From assembly GCA_963921425.1 (NCBI GenBank), contig OY992833.1, positions 29,374,698-29,438,697 on the forward strand: 64,000 nucleotides of DNA, in the 5' to 3' direction. How positions within the stretch are numbered: position 1 is the first letter of the stretch; every line of letters begins with the position of its first letter. Below, one piece after another: positions 54,623 to 64,000 of this stretch. The position numbers were made by a program, and so were the translations under genes. The stretch is from Dryas octopetala. Lineage: Eukaryota > Streptophyta > Magnoliopsida > Rosales > Rosaceae. A model generated the notes under the pieces. The model saw only the letters and a program-made list of their open reading frames with translations. It made no database searches and was not told the origin of the DNA.

Positions 54623-56067
54623 ATGGCCTCTTCAGTGTCTACTTCGCTCGTCCCAGTGCTTTTCTTTGCCAGGATCTCAGGGCTTCTAGTTGCAGTGCTG
54701 GTCCTATTTTGGGCTTTGTCTTTCAAGTCCAGCTTTCTTCCTCACTCTTCCTCTCAAGAAGACCAGGGCCTTATCTATGCAGTATGTACCCTCTCCACTC
54801 TCTCTTCACATTTCTTAATTTGCTCTGAAAACCCAGAAAGATTTTCAATTTTTGAAGCCAAAGCTGATGTGGGTTGTTCTTGTTTTTCCAGGTTCTTCAT
54901 CCTCTGTTCATGGTCATTGGCTTTATTATTATTAGTGGAGAAGGTAGTGGCAGAATCAATAAGTTAAAAAAAAACAAAAGCTGACCCTTTAATTGATAAA
55001 GGAAGCATTTTTATTAGTTGGGTTTTGAGTGTTTTTTTTTTGCCCCAGCAATTCTGGTACATAGGTGGTTGCCTGGTTCAAGGAATTTGAAGAAATCAGT
55101 GCATTTGTGTCTGCAAGGTGTGGCTTTGGCTTCTGGGATCTTTGGGATTTGGACAAAGTTTCAAGGGCAGAATGGCATTGTGGCTAATTTCTATAGTCTG
55201 CATTCTTGGATGGGTTTGATCTGCATCCTCTTGTTTGGAGCTCAGGTCTGTTCTTCATACTTCTAAATTAACTCATATTTTTTGTTTTCTGTAAACTAGT
55301 ATTGGGATTACATTTACAAAGAGGTAGTGGTCATAGGTGACACGTAAAGAGGTAGTGATGCCATTTGTTGACCCCTCTCCCCTGAGTTTCATTAAAAACG
55401 AAACACAAGTACTTCTCTGTGTTTTCTTTTGGTGTACAACTTGTGACTTGTGAGTGCCTTTATCTTTAATAACTTGATGACAAAACTCTGTCAATTTCAA
55501 TATTATCATTAAGCAGAGATGCTTAGGATACTTGTAGAATTTGCCAATTTGGGAAGCATTGTAGGCCACCTTAATCAAATTATCAATGAAAATAATTCAT
55601 CAAATGGGCCAGAAGGAAGCCCACCCAAATAAATAAATAAACTAAAAAAACAGAGAAAAGAAAGAAAATAGTCAAAATAACAAATTTATAATGTTCGAAA
55701 ATTAAAGCTGTGGCTGATGTTATTAGATTTCTGATTGCAGTGGTTGATGGGTTTCCTGAGCTTCTGGCATAGAGGGGAAGTGCGCACAGTAAGGCTAAGG
55801 GTGTTGCCTTGGCACATCTTCTTTGGACTCTACACTTATGGTTTGGCTGTGGCCACAGCAGAAACTGGGCTTTTGGAGAAGTTGACATTCTTACAAACAA
55901 AGAGGAATGTATCCAAACACTGTCCAGAGTCCATGGTTGTTAATTGTTTAGGTTTGGGGCTGGCATTGCTCAGTGGCGTTGTAATATTGGCTGCTGTATC
56001 ACCCAAGTCCCAGGCCTTTCAAACTAAACTCATTTACTCAGATACCCAAAAATCCCTGTCTAATTAA
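54623..56067 (+). CDS. Cytochrome b561 (transmembrane ascorbate ferrireductase family)
   Basis: Four exons: 54623-54781, 54892-54943, 55049-55245 and 55741-56067, total 244 residues, the usual size. Moves electrons from ascorbate across a membrane, typically the tonoplast or another endomembrane, to monodehydroascorbate or ferric iron. Six hydrophobic segments are readable: about 9-32, 57-75, 88-106, 121-144, 157-178 and 205-228. The four heme-ligating histidines of the family are in place: H56 (VLHPLF), H89 (SVHLCL), H122 (SLHSWMG) and H161 (LPWHIFFG). The second exon is only 52 bases, so exon skipping would be easy to miss in prediction. It lies near DCP5, as in Arabidopsis. Confidence 0.93.
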
Positions 56068-56597
56068 TACACATTCTTCTGTTGCTCATCTTTATAATAA
56101 TGCATTCTCGAGTTGATGTGTATGTACTTATGTACTGTGTATAGTCCGTCATGTTATCTTGTTCATTATCTATATTTCTTTTCACAATATGAGAGAGGTG
56201 TCGAGTTCGAAATTCTCACCAAAATCAACAAGCCAATACATAACTTCTTTAATTTTATAGTCGTATAGATGATGTATGTGTATGGGTTTTGGTTTTATGG
56301 TAGTGTGCAAACGATCATCATCATTGGCAATTAAATAGTCAATCTTGATTTGTAATAGCCAACAATTACGTTAAAATAATAATTATGTAAATAAGTTTTT
56401 TCATTGACACAAAATAGTAAAATAATTATGACCAAACAGATACACTGCCACCTCCTACTTCCCACCTCCCAGTCTCCGACCTTAAAACATCTCTCTCTCT
56501 CTCTCTCAGATTTACAGAGCTCCAGCATTTCTCACTTCCCTGTCTCTTCTCAATCCTATCCCTAATCCCCAAATCTCGTGTCACCCACAAATTAATT
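56068..56597. other. Spacer between cytochrome b561 and the SLH-domain gene
   Basis: 3' UTR of the first gene and promoter or leader of the second. A (CT)n run lies at 56491-56507, about 100 bases before the next start codon. Nothing else found. Confidence 0.55.
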
Positions 56598-59500
56598 ATG
56601 TGCTCATCTTGTGCATCTCCTCCTTCTTCTCTCTTCCTTACCACTTACACTTCCTCCCTTCTACGACGTCGTACTCTCTGCCCAACCCTAATTTTCTGCA
56701 AACCCAGATCCACAAGGCCTAGACAGCGCCTCTCTGCTTCACTCGCCCAGCGAAACCTCGACGTTTCATGGTTCCCTCCGGACCAAACTTCCAACAACGA
56801 CTATGGCGGTTGGGCGCTTGTCGACTCTCCGCTTAACCATAAAAAACCAGGTTTTCCCTAAAATTTCAATTCTCTCATTTAATAAATCATAAATTTAAAC
56901 TTTTTTAAACCTAAAAAGGAAAACAGAACTGAGCTTTTTATTTTATTTCACCTTTTATTTTTGCAGGGTTGCCAACATTTGTGATTGGGGGTATTGGGGT
57001 TTCAGTGGCTGTTATAGTCGCTGCCATTGCTCACTTCTCGCTATCCAGAAAAGGTCTGCATTTTCACTTTCGGGCCTTTAGAAAAATTATTAGTGATTAA
57101 GTTTCCATTTTTAGTGAATGGGTTGTTGAATCGGGTTGTTTTGGTTTACTGATTTTAAGTGTAGTAAGTTTAGTTAGTTCGTTTATTCGGGCATTTGCTA
57201 AATTGGTTGTTGGGCATGCTACATTGTTCTATTTATGTAGGTTTTAAGTTTCAAATTACGAGTCCATTGCATGCTCTTCACGGGATATTAAGTCCAGCTG
57301 ATACCAAATCTACGGACAATGGAGCAGTGGATGGCAATGCCACAGTCTCAGAGACAAGATCGGAGACTATTTCTGTTACTGATAGCAAAAAAGCTACTTC
57401 AGGTACATCAAATTAAACCTTTATTAAGCTATATCATCTGTTTGTGTATTGAACATATTCTGAGAAACATCCTATTATTACCTTCCTGGTTTATGTTTAA
57501 AATGTCTTCATATTTACTAATTTCCCTGGATATTTTCTCATTTGTCTTTTGTATCATTCAGCACCTATGGAGAAGCTTGACCCCATTATAATCCCGGTTG
57601 CTGTGGATTCTACTCAACAGGAAGCTTTGACAGTTTTGAAGAAACTGAAGGTGTGTTTCTTTATTGAATGCTGCCAAGTCTGTACTGGGTCTTTCTGCCT
57701 TCGCTTCTTAGTTTTTATTGATTTCAATTCCTAAATGACTCCAAAGTAGGACTGAGCAGTGCTGAGATACAAGTTGTTGCAGTTGCATACCCACCGATAG
57801 CAAGTTTATTGTTGAATAGTGTTCAAACAGTATTTTTAAATCACTGAGAAATTTTCAACCTTTATTTTCTTATTTAGAATTTTAATTTACTGCTTCCTAT
57901 CAGTAACATGTCTTACATTCTTGAATTTTTGCACTCATGAATAAGTCTTTTCATTAAATTTTGTGTTGAAATGGTGCATTAATGTGACCGAAGCTTTGGG
58001 TCCAGTTCTGAGCATGAATATCTCAATTGTAATTAAGGTATACAGATTATTGAAGATGATGTCAAGGCTGATGAGTTGTGTACTAGAAGGGAATACGCTA
58101 GATGGCTAGTTCAAATAAACTCATCATTGGAAAGGTAGTAATTTATCCATACATGACTTGAAAAATCTTTTATATGTTATCATTGAGATGCTTTAGTATG
58201 GTCCTCCTTAGATACCTTTTAATTTGCCTGATAGGAATGTGAAGCACCAGCTCGTCCCATCAGCTTCACTTGCTGGGTCCCTAATTTCTGCATTTGCTGA
58301 TGTGAGTGTTGAAGACCCAGATTTTAGGTCCATTCAAGGTAAGGATTGATCCTTTTACCTGCTATTTGATGGGCCTTTGTTTGACAAAGGTGGAAGTTTG
58401 AATCTGTGCTTCTGAATCTTGTCCCTAAGTCCTGGCGGAGGCTGGTGTGATTCCCAGCAAGTTATCACAGAAGAGCTCCACTGATGATGGTTTAAAAAGC
58501 CAGGGTGAAATCTTATTTTCCCCTGAGAGGTACAATGTGTGCTTGACATCTTATTTGAATTCTTCTCATTGAAAAAGACATCTTCTTTAATATATTTGAA
58601 TTCCATTTTATGCTTAAAAAAAATACATGGTGCTGCAGGTTCATCTCTCGACTGGATCTGATTGACTGGAAAGCCCATTTAGAGTATGACTTTCTACCGG
58701 GAATAATAGAGCAGGTAAAGAAGATTTCAAATATTGTCATCAATTGGTAATCTTTCTGTATTTTCCCCCCAAATACACATACTCAATACTCAGTTATAGG
58801 TTTTAAATCTGACTTGTTTACAGTCCAGATATCAACAACAATAGTAGGTTTTATGGATGTGAAAGAGATCAGTTCAGATGCATCAGCAAGACTATATACT
58901 GATATACTGGCCGAGGGAAATAGCATACTCAGAAAAGTTTTTGGTAATCCCAATTTTCTGTGTTTCTATAATTATGTTAGCAATTACAATCATACACAAG
59001 TCACATACACAAGAACTCCATGGCATGCTCAGAAAAGTTTATGGTATTGCCAATGTTTTGTGTTTCTATAAACTTTGCTGGCAAATTACACAGTCAAGAA
59101 CCCGATGGCATAATTATCTTGCAGGACAATGCAAGCGGCTTCAACCAAACAAACCTTCGACAAAAGCTCAAGCAGCAGTGGCACTGACAAGTGGCAGGAT
59201 CACAGAAGCAATTTCTGCTGAATTGTTGAGACTAGAAGCTGAAAAGTCTGCAAGGAAGGCTGAGATGGAAGATATCAAGTCTGAGTTGCTTGACAGAGGA
59301 GACATACAGAAGTTTTGGGATGAGAAACTGCATGCTGAAAAAACCCGGGGTCTTGAGGTGGAGAAGGCTTATCTAGCTGCCATTAGCGATTTGGAACAGG
59401 AGAAGATTTTCCAAGAAAAGTATTATGCCGAGCTTTTAAAGGAGAAGGCAGCTATGGACTGTCAGAGGCAATTACTTCTCAGGCTCAAGGAAGAGATCAC

Positions 59501-59980
59501 TGAGATGTCGGAAAAGCTTGCATCTGAGAGGACTACTTATGTGGCTGAGCAGTGTGATTTGCAGGGTATGCTGAATGATTTAGAGAGCAAGCAGGAAAGT
59601 ATGCTGGATGCGAAATCTATACTTGAAGCTGAGATAGAAGCTGTCCGGATTCTTAGGTATTGATCATGTGAAATATATACCTTTTCTTTTAAAAGCATGT
59701 TTTTCCATTAAGTAGCTCTAACTTTTCTGTTTGTGGAGGACATAGACTTAGGGGGCCTATTGAGATGAAGCAAAAACTGAAATATTTACAATAGGAAATT
59801 GCCATAAAGCTTTGTCAAAACTGAAATCACATGATGAAATGGCATAGATATATATATAGTTCTCATGACTTTAAGCAATGATGCAGATCATGGGTAGAGG
59901 ATGAAGCAAGAAAAAGCCAAGCCCGTGCCAAGGTACTTGAGGAGGTAGGACGAAGGTGGAGATGGGATAGCCAGGCATGA
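56598..59980 (+). CDS. Plastid-type SLH-domain coiled-coil protein
   Basis: Eleven exons: 56598-56850, 56967-57053, 57241-57402, 57562-57650, 58046-58134, 58235-58338, 58430-58529, 58639-58714, 58829-58943, 59125-59656 and 59887-59980, total 566 residues. The N-terminus is rich in Ser, Arg and Thr and poor in acids (MCSSCASPPSSLFLTTY), consistent with a chloroplast transit peptide. One membrane segment follows (about 89-110, FVIGGIGVSVAVIVAAIA). Residues about 205-275 resemble an S-layer-homology repeat (CTRREYARWLVQ ... DPDFRSIQVLAEAGVIPS), and a coiled coil fills exon 10. The function of these plant proteins is not established. In Arabidopsis the homologue adjoins CHUP1, as here. The exon 7 acceptor (AAG) and exon 9 acceptor were chosen by frame. 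A 100-base tandem duplication spans the exon 9 donor. Confidence 0.85.
58924..59112 (+). repeat. 100-base tandem duplication spanning an exon-intron boundary
   Basis: Copy 1 (58924-59022) starts in exon 9 with CATACTCAGAAAAGTTTTTG and includes the donor GTAATC. Copy 2 (59023-59112) starts CATGCTCAGAAAAGTTTATG with a changed donor GTATTG. Both end AAGAACYCSATGGCAT. Using the second donor would add 100 bases and shift the frame into exon 10. Confidence 0.8.
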
Positions 59981-62707
59981 CCATCGTCCCCCCTTGACGT
60001 GATGTAGAGATATTTAATGTTTGTGTTATATAAAATCGAGTGGGGGGATATAGAGGAATTTCTGATTGTTTTGCTGTGTACCAGATTTCCTTGTAAAGCT
60101 TTCAAACGCATAAATCATAATGTGATTGGTATGAGGAGTTTTAGTAACTTTTTTGGAGCAGATCCAACAATTAAGTATTGTGTAATGCATGGTCTAAAGT
60201 CCGAGGCTTTAAGTGATGTTCCATAGAACTCATTGATGCGAAGATTTTTTCTCCCAATCAATCCTTAGAAACAAAATATCCAGCGCCTTTGGTCTTCCTT
60301 TGTTATGTTTGGTCATATTTGGGCCTTGTATTCCTCTTTACGTCTCAATAGATTCTTATTTACCAAAAAGAAAAAAAAAATGCTTGCAACAATATCCAGT
60401 GCCTGGAAAACCATAGTTCTTGTATGATCATTACTTAATTCCTGGGAATTTTAACTTAAAATTTGAGTAATTCAGTTTTTATTCAAATCAGTCGATGCAA
60501 TCCACCAAAAGTGGTAACAGGCTAACAGCCAGTACCACACTACCACCTAACTTTTAACAAATGTGCATTCTCATCCAGCTGGGGTAAAAACGGTAAATCC
60601 TGAAGCATCCATCACTAACTAGACAGTCAGCTGCGTTCTAGTCTTTTGGACAAAGCAGTCAAAAAGTCATTCCCGCTATCTTCTTTGTCTCAGTCCTTTA
60701 GCGTACTGCACAGTTGCAGTTGCTCAATCCTCCTGGTGAATCCTAGCTTTTGCCATGACCAGCTGTATATTTGCTTGCTCTTACAACTTACAACTTTTCT
60801 GTGAAGCCCAGATGGTATGCTTTACCTTGCTCCAAATCTTATATATTTTTCCTTGTTTATGTTTTTTTTTGGGCAGTTTTCCTTGTTTATGTTTGGTAAA
60901 TTGGATGTAACGGAAGAGACACCAATTCGTTTCATTTGGTGAAAACGCACATCATGAACTGTCGTATTGTCGTAGTTTGCCCTACCCAAAAGGCCAGCTA
61001 TATGCTTCAGTGACCAGTGCTTTTTATAAGAGAGGCATGGAGTAATGAGAGCCCCAAAAACCACTAACAATCCGTGTTTAGATAATACTTTGGCTTCTGG
61101 CATTCTGCTGTGGTTGTGGAGCCCGCAGAATATAACCCAGAAAACGATTTTTTTGTTGTTGTTATTTTTCTGCATTTTTAGAATAATATCATGTTGACAT
61201 GTTCACAACAACAAATACCTTGGCCAAACATTTCATATTCAATGGATGGAGTTGAAAATGAGTCCACCTGCCAACACCTCTGATTCTTTGTCATGGGCCA
61301 TTTTTCTGGCCAGACTTAGACCACATCTCAATCTTATCTAATCTATAATTTTTGTGCCGTTCTGTTTTATTTGTTTTCTTTTTTGTTCATAATTTTACAC
61401 TTGGGGATAAATTTCTGTATCACAAAGCTATGGTGGGGATGAGTAAAAGGGATAACTGTTCTTTTGTTCTCTACTGGGTATGTAACATGGGTTAAAGAGT
61501 GACCCCAATTATTAGTGAAAATCATGTATGGTATGCTAACTTTATCCTCTGCTTTACCTAATAGTCTAATACACACAGAACCAACCACAAAGAAACAAGT
61601 TCTACAGAGATGCCAAAAAGGCAAGCATGTGGTTTTGCAGTCAATCACCAAAAAGTTAGGTTCAATTTGCTTTGTGCTTGGCTACCTCTTCCATAGCTCC
61701 AGTCCATCAAGCTAGCGGCTGAGAATTAAATTTCAGCCCCATCTTTACTTATCAGCCCACTTTCTAGTTTCCTATCTTCATTTTGTGACAAGCCAAACTA
61801 AGCATGTCCTTAATACATGAGTCCTTTCTGGACCCACTTCCTGAAATTGCTCCCTTCCCTTTACGAATGTTTACTTTTGTAGATCCTCTGCCATATGATA
61901 ATAACCGTACCAAGTTGGGCAGATGGATCAGATGGCAATGATTGGTCTGGTCATATTTGTCTCTAATCAATCTAGGCTTAATTCAATCATGTAAACAAAA
62001 AACCGAACAGTTAGCTGGAGAACCCCCAACAGAAATATTTATTCAGTGGGCCAGTGGCATAGTAGGCAAAGATACCCACTCATCTAACGGCCAGATATAG
62101 ATTATACCTAAAACAAAAAAGGATGCACCTAAGTGCATTTTTCTTATGGGAGTTTAAATTTACAGTTGCTAGTGTCTTTGGGAGTTTTTGGATTGTTTAA
62201 CTAGATGATCCTTAATAATCTACAGTGATGTTTGGACCCACCCAATTGTGAATTGCCAATCCTCTTGGAGAAGATTGGCCACTAGTTATTGGTGGTTCCT
62301 GTAGCTCTTAGCATTAAGAGTTGTATTGGAACTCTACTTATCAAGAATTTTTCACAAAAGCAAGCTTTGTCTAGTGAAAGGTCTATAAACCTATAAGATG
62401 ATAGCTGATGGTGTGAGAATGTTTATACTTTAAAGTTGGATTTGGCTATTAATTGTACATATGAATGCAAGTCCATTAAACTGGTCTGGGAATGTGTATA
62501 ATTGGATATGGCTGTAGGAAAAGGATTATCTTCTTAAGCTCTCTTGGGAATTACAGATTCTGGGTTGCTGTTGCTGCATTTCCTGGGACTTAATGGTTTG
62601 AATTATCAGTTATGGGGTGGGCAAGAAATGAGTGGTGGGTTGTTTTGGATTTGAGTTATCTTTATAGATGAGTGGGAAGATAAGCTTTTCCCATTTGCAA
62701 TACCTTC
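59981..62707. other. Spacer and likely 5' region of CHUP1
   Basis: Starts with the 3' UTR of the SLH gene and ends with the CHUP1 promoter or leader, possibly including a leader intron. It contains one short poly(A) insertion with direct repeats (60847-60894). I see no other gene, RNA gene or long repeat. Confidence 0.5.
60847..60894 (-). mobile_element. Micro-insertion CTGCCC(A)6 (minus) with 18-bp target duplication
   Basis: TTTTCCTTGTTTATGTTT occurs at 60847-60864 and 60877-60894. The 12 bases between read CTGCCC(A)6 on the minus strand. Same layout as the AGTGGCC(A)n insertions, but the stub differs (TGCCC against TGGCC) and the tail is shorter. Confidence 0.55.
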
Positions 62708-64000
62708 ATGATTGTCAGGTTTGGCCTCTTGGTTGCTGCTTCAATTGCAGCATATGCAGTGAGGCAGCACAACGTCAAAACTTCGTCAGCCTCAACAAGC
62801 AGACCTTCAGGTATTCATCTCTATGAGTTTCATATTTTTATCTTCTTTATTAGTTTATTGGAAACATTATTATATACTACAAGAAGGGTTGCGGGCCTTT
62901 TATCAGTTGATTTATTGCAACTGAGTCATATTTAATTACTGGCTAATCTTATGTCAGAGACGAGTTCTATCTCGCTTTTTTGTTGTGAATTTTGTTTTAT
63001 CTCCCCTGTGATTGTAAAACTTTCATGTTCTTAACTCTTATGCCATTCTTCGGGTGATATTGTAACTCAGAAAATGGCGAAACAAACTGCAAACATCAAA
63101 ACGAGAAGGAAGAAGAAGAGCAACTTTCATATTCTAATGATAGCCTCAAAGAGAAGTATGTAAGTACATAACAAACTTCTATCTAATCCCCATCTGTTTT
63201 GAAAAATAAAAATCTTGGTTGCAGATTTAATATGCCCTTTCTTTTATCTGTACTCGTTGGGAAGTTTGTACTTTTTTTTTTAAAGAAAAAATATCTTCTT
63301 TGACTGCAGGGGGAAGAAGAAGAAGAAGAAGAAGAGGTTAAATTAATTAGCAGTGTATTTAACCGAGCTCATGATATTCCACCTGGTGATATTGAAGATG
63401 AAGATATTTTACCTGAATTTGAAGATCTTTTATCCGGGGAGATTGAATTCCCATTACCTGTTGACAAGATAGATTGGAAAGAGAAAGATGAAGTATATGA
63501 AACTGAGATGGCAAACAATGCAAGTGAGCTGGAACGGTTGCGCAAACTGGTAAAGGAATTGGAGGAAAGAGAAGTGAAGCTTGAAGGTGAATTACTTGAG
63601 TACTATGGATTGAAGGAGCAGGAATCAGACGTTGACGAATTACAAAGGCAGCTCAAGATAAAGACAGTGGAGATTGGCATGCTCAATATTACGATTAACT
63701 CTCTGCAGGCTGAGAGGAAGAAGCTTCAAGAAGAGATTGCGCAGGGAGTTTCAGCCAAGAAGGAACTAGAGGTGGCAAGGAACAAAATCAAGGAGTTGCA
63801 TAGGCAGATTCAGCTTGATGCTAACCAGACAAAAGGTCAGTTACTGTTGCTCAAGCAACAAGTTTCTGCTTTACAGGAAAAAGAGGAAGCAGCAGTCAAA
63901 AAAGATGCTGAAATTGAAAAGAAGCTGAAAGCTGTGAAGGAGTTGGAGGTGGAAGTCATGGAGCTTAAGAGAAAGAACAAAGAACTTCAACATGAAAAGA
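62708..64000 (+). CDS. CHUP1: CHLOROPLAST UNUSUAL POSITIONING 1, 5' part (runs off right edge)
   Basis: CHUP1 sits on the chloroplast outer envelope and drives assembly of short actin filaments for light-dependent chloroplast movement. Exons: 62708-62810, 63071-63159 and 63310 to beyond 64000; 294 residues are in the window. The start ATG gives MIVRFGLLVAASIAAYAVRQ, the N-terminal hydrophobic segment that targets and anchors the protein. An acidic run follows (EEEEEEE, from a GAA repeat at 63313-63333), then the conserved DDILPEFEDLLSGEIE-type block (here EDEDILPEFEDLLSGEIE) and a long coiled coil (ELERLRKLVKELEEREVKLE, LNITINSLQAERKKLQEE). The actin-binding, proline-rich and C-terminal domains lie beyond the window. 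Confidence 0.96.

Overview
This is eukaryotic nuclear DNA from a flowering plant. Genes are intron-rich with GT/AG junctions, spacers are AT-rich, and proteins match families best known from Arabidopsis. The proteins look eudicot; a woody rosid, perhaps Rosaceae (Prunus-like), is my guess and is not proven by the sequence. A 200-base N gap shows it is part of a draft assembly. All orthologue names come from memory of protein families, not from a search.

Layout, left to right. (1) 1-4650, minus: first 13 exons of the bacterial-type phosphoenolpyruvate carboxylase gene PPC4, running off the left edge. (2) 7838-8362, plus: an intact small Nudix hydrolase (NUDX1/NUDT1 type), and at 12170-13531 a broken tandem copy whose intron carries a foldback element. 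(3) 17006-17791, plus: a DUF617 (MIZU-KUSSEI1-like) gene. (4) 22830-23108, minus: a short secreted-peptide gene of the IDA abscission family. (5) 23.3-30.5 kb: gene-free and rich in repeats, with a 0.33-kb-arm inverted duplication, a MITE sitting inside a (TA)n tract, and a Mutator-like element with a perfect 9-bp target duplication that holds the gap. (6) 30547-32484, minus: a secreted LRR protein of the PII-2 type. (7) 35314-41213, minus: a nuclear-lamina coiled-coil protein, CRWN1/NMCP1. (8) 44084-48556, plus: the decapping factor DCP5, with a 40-bp minisatellite just upstream. (9) 49486-51439, minus: a TauD-like Fe(II)/2-oxoglutarate dioxygenase. (10) 54623-56067, plus: a cytochrome b561. 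(11) 56598-59980, plus: a plastid-type SLH/coiled-coil protein. (12) 62708 to the right edge, plus: the 5' part of CHUP1.

These are independent housekeeping and developmental genes, not an operon. Their order is informative. As I recall, PPC4, NUDT1 and IDA are neighbours on Arabidopsis chromosome 1; cytochrome b561 and DCP5 are neighbours elsewhere on chromosome 1; and PII-2-like, SLH protein and CHUP1 are neighbours on chromosome 3. The window therefore looks like an unfractionated ancestral eudicot block that Arabidopsis has split.

I found no new enzymatic system. The least expected signal is a set of tiny insertions, AGTGGCC(A)n or close variants, each flanked by its own 11-18 bp direct repeat (6.7, 7.3, 43.8 and 60.9 kb). 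They read like almost completely 5'-truncated retroposons. The tandem Nudix pair, the IDA peptide gene, the large inverted duplication and the minisatellite next to DCP5 are the other main points of interest.
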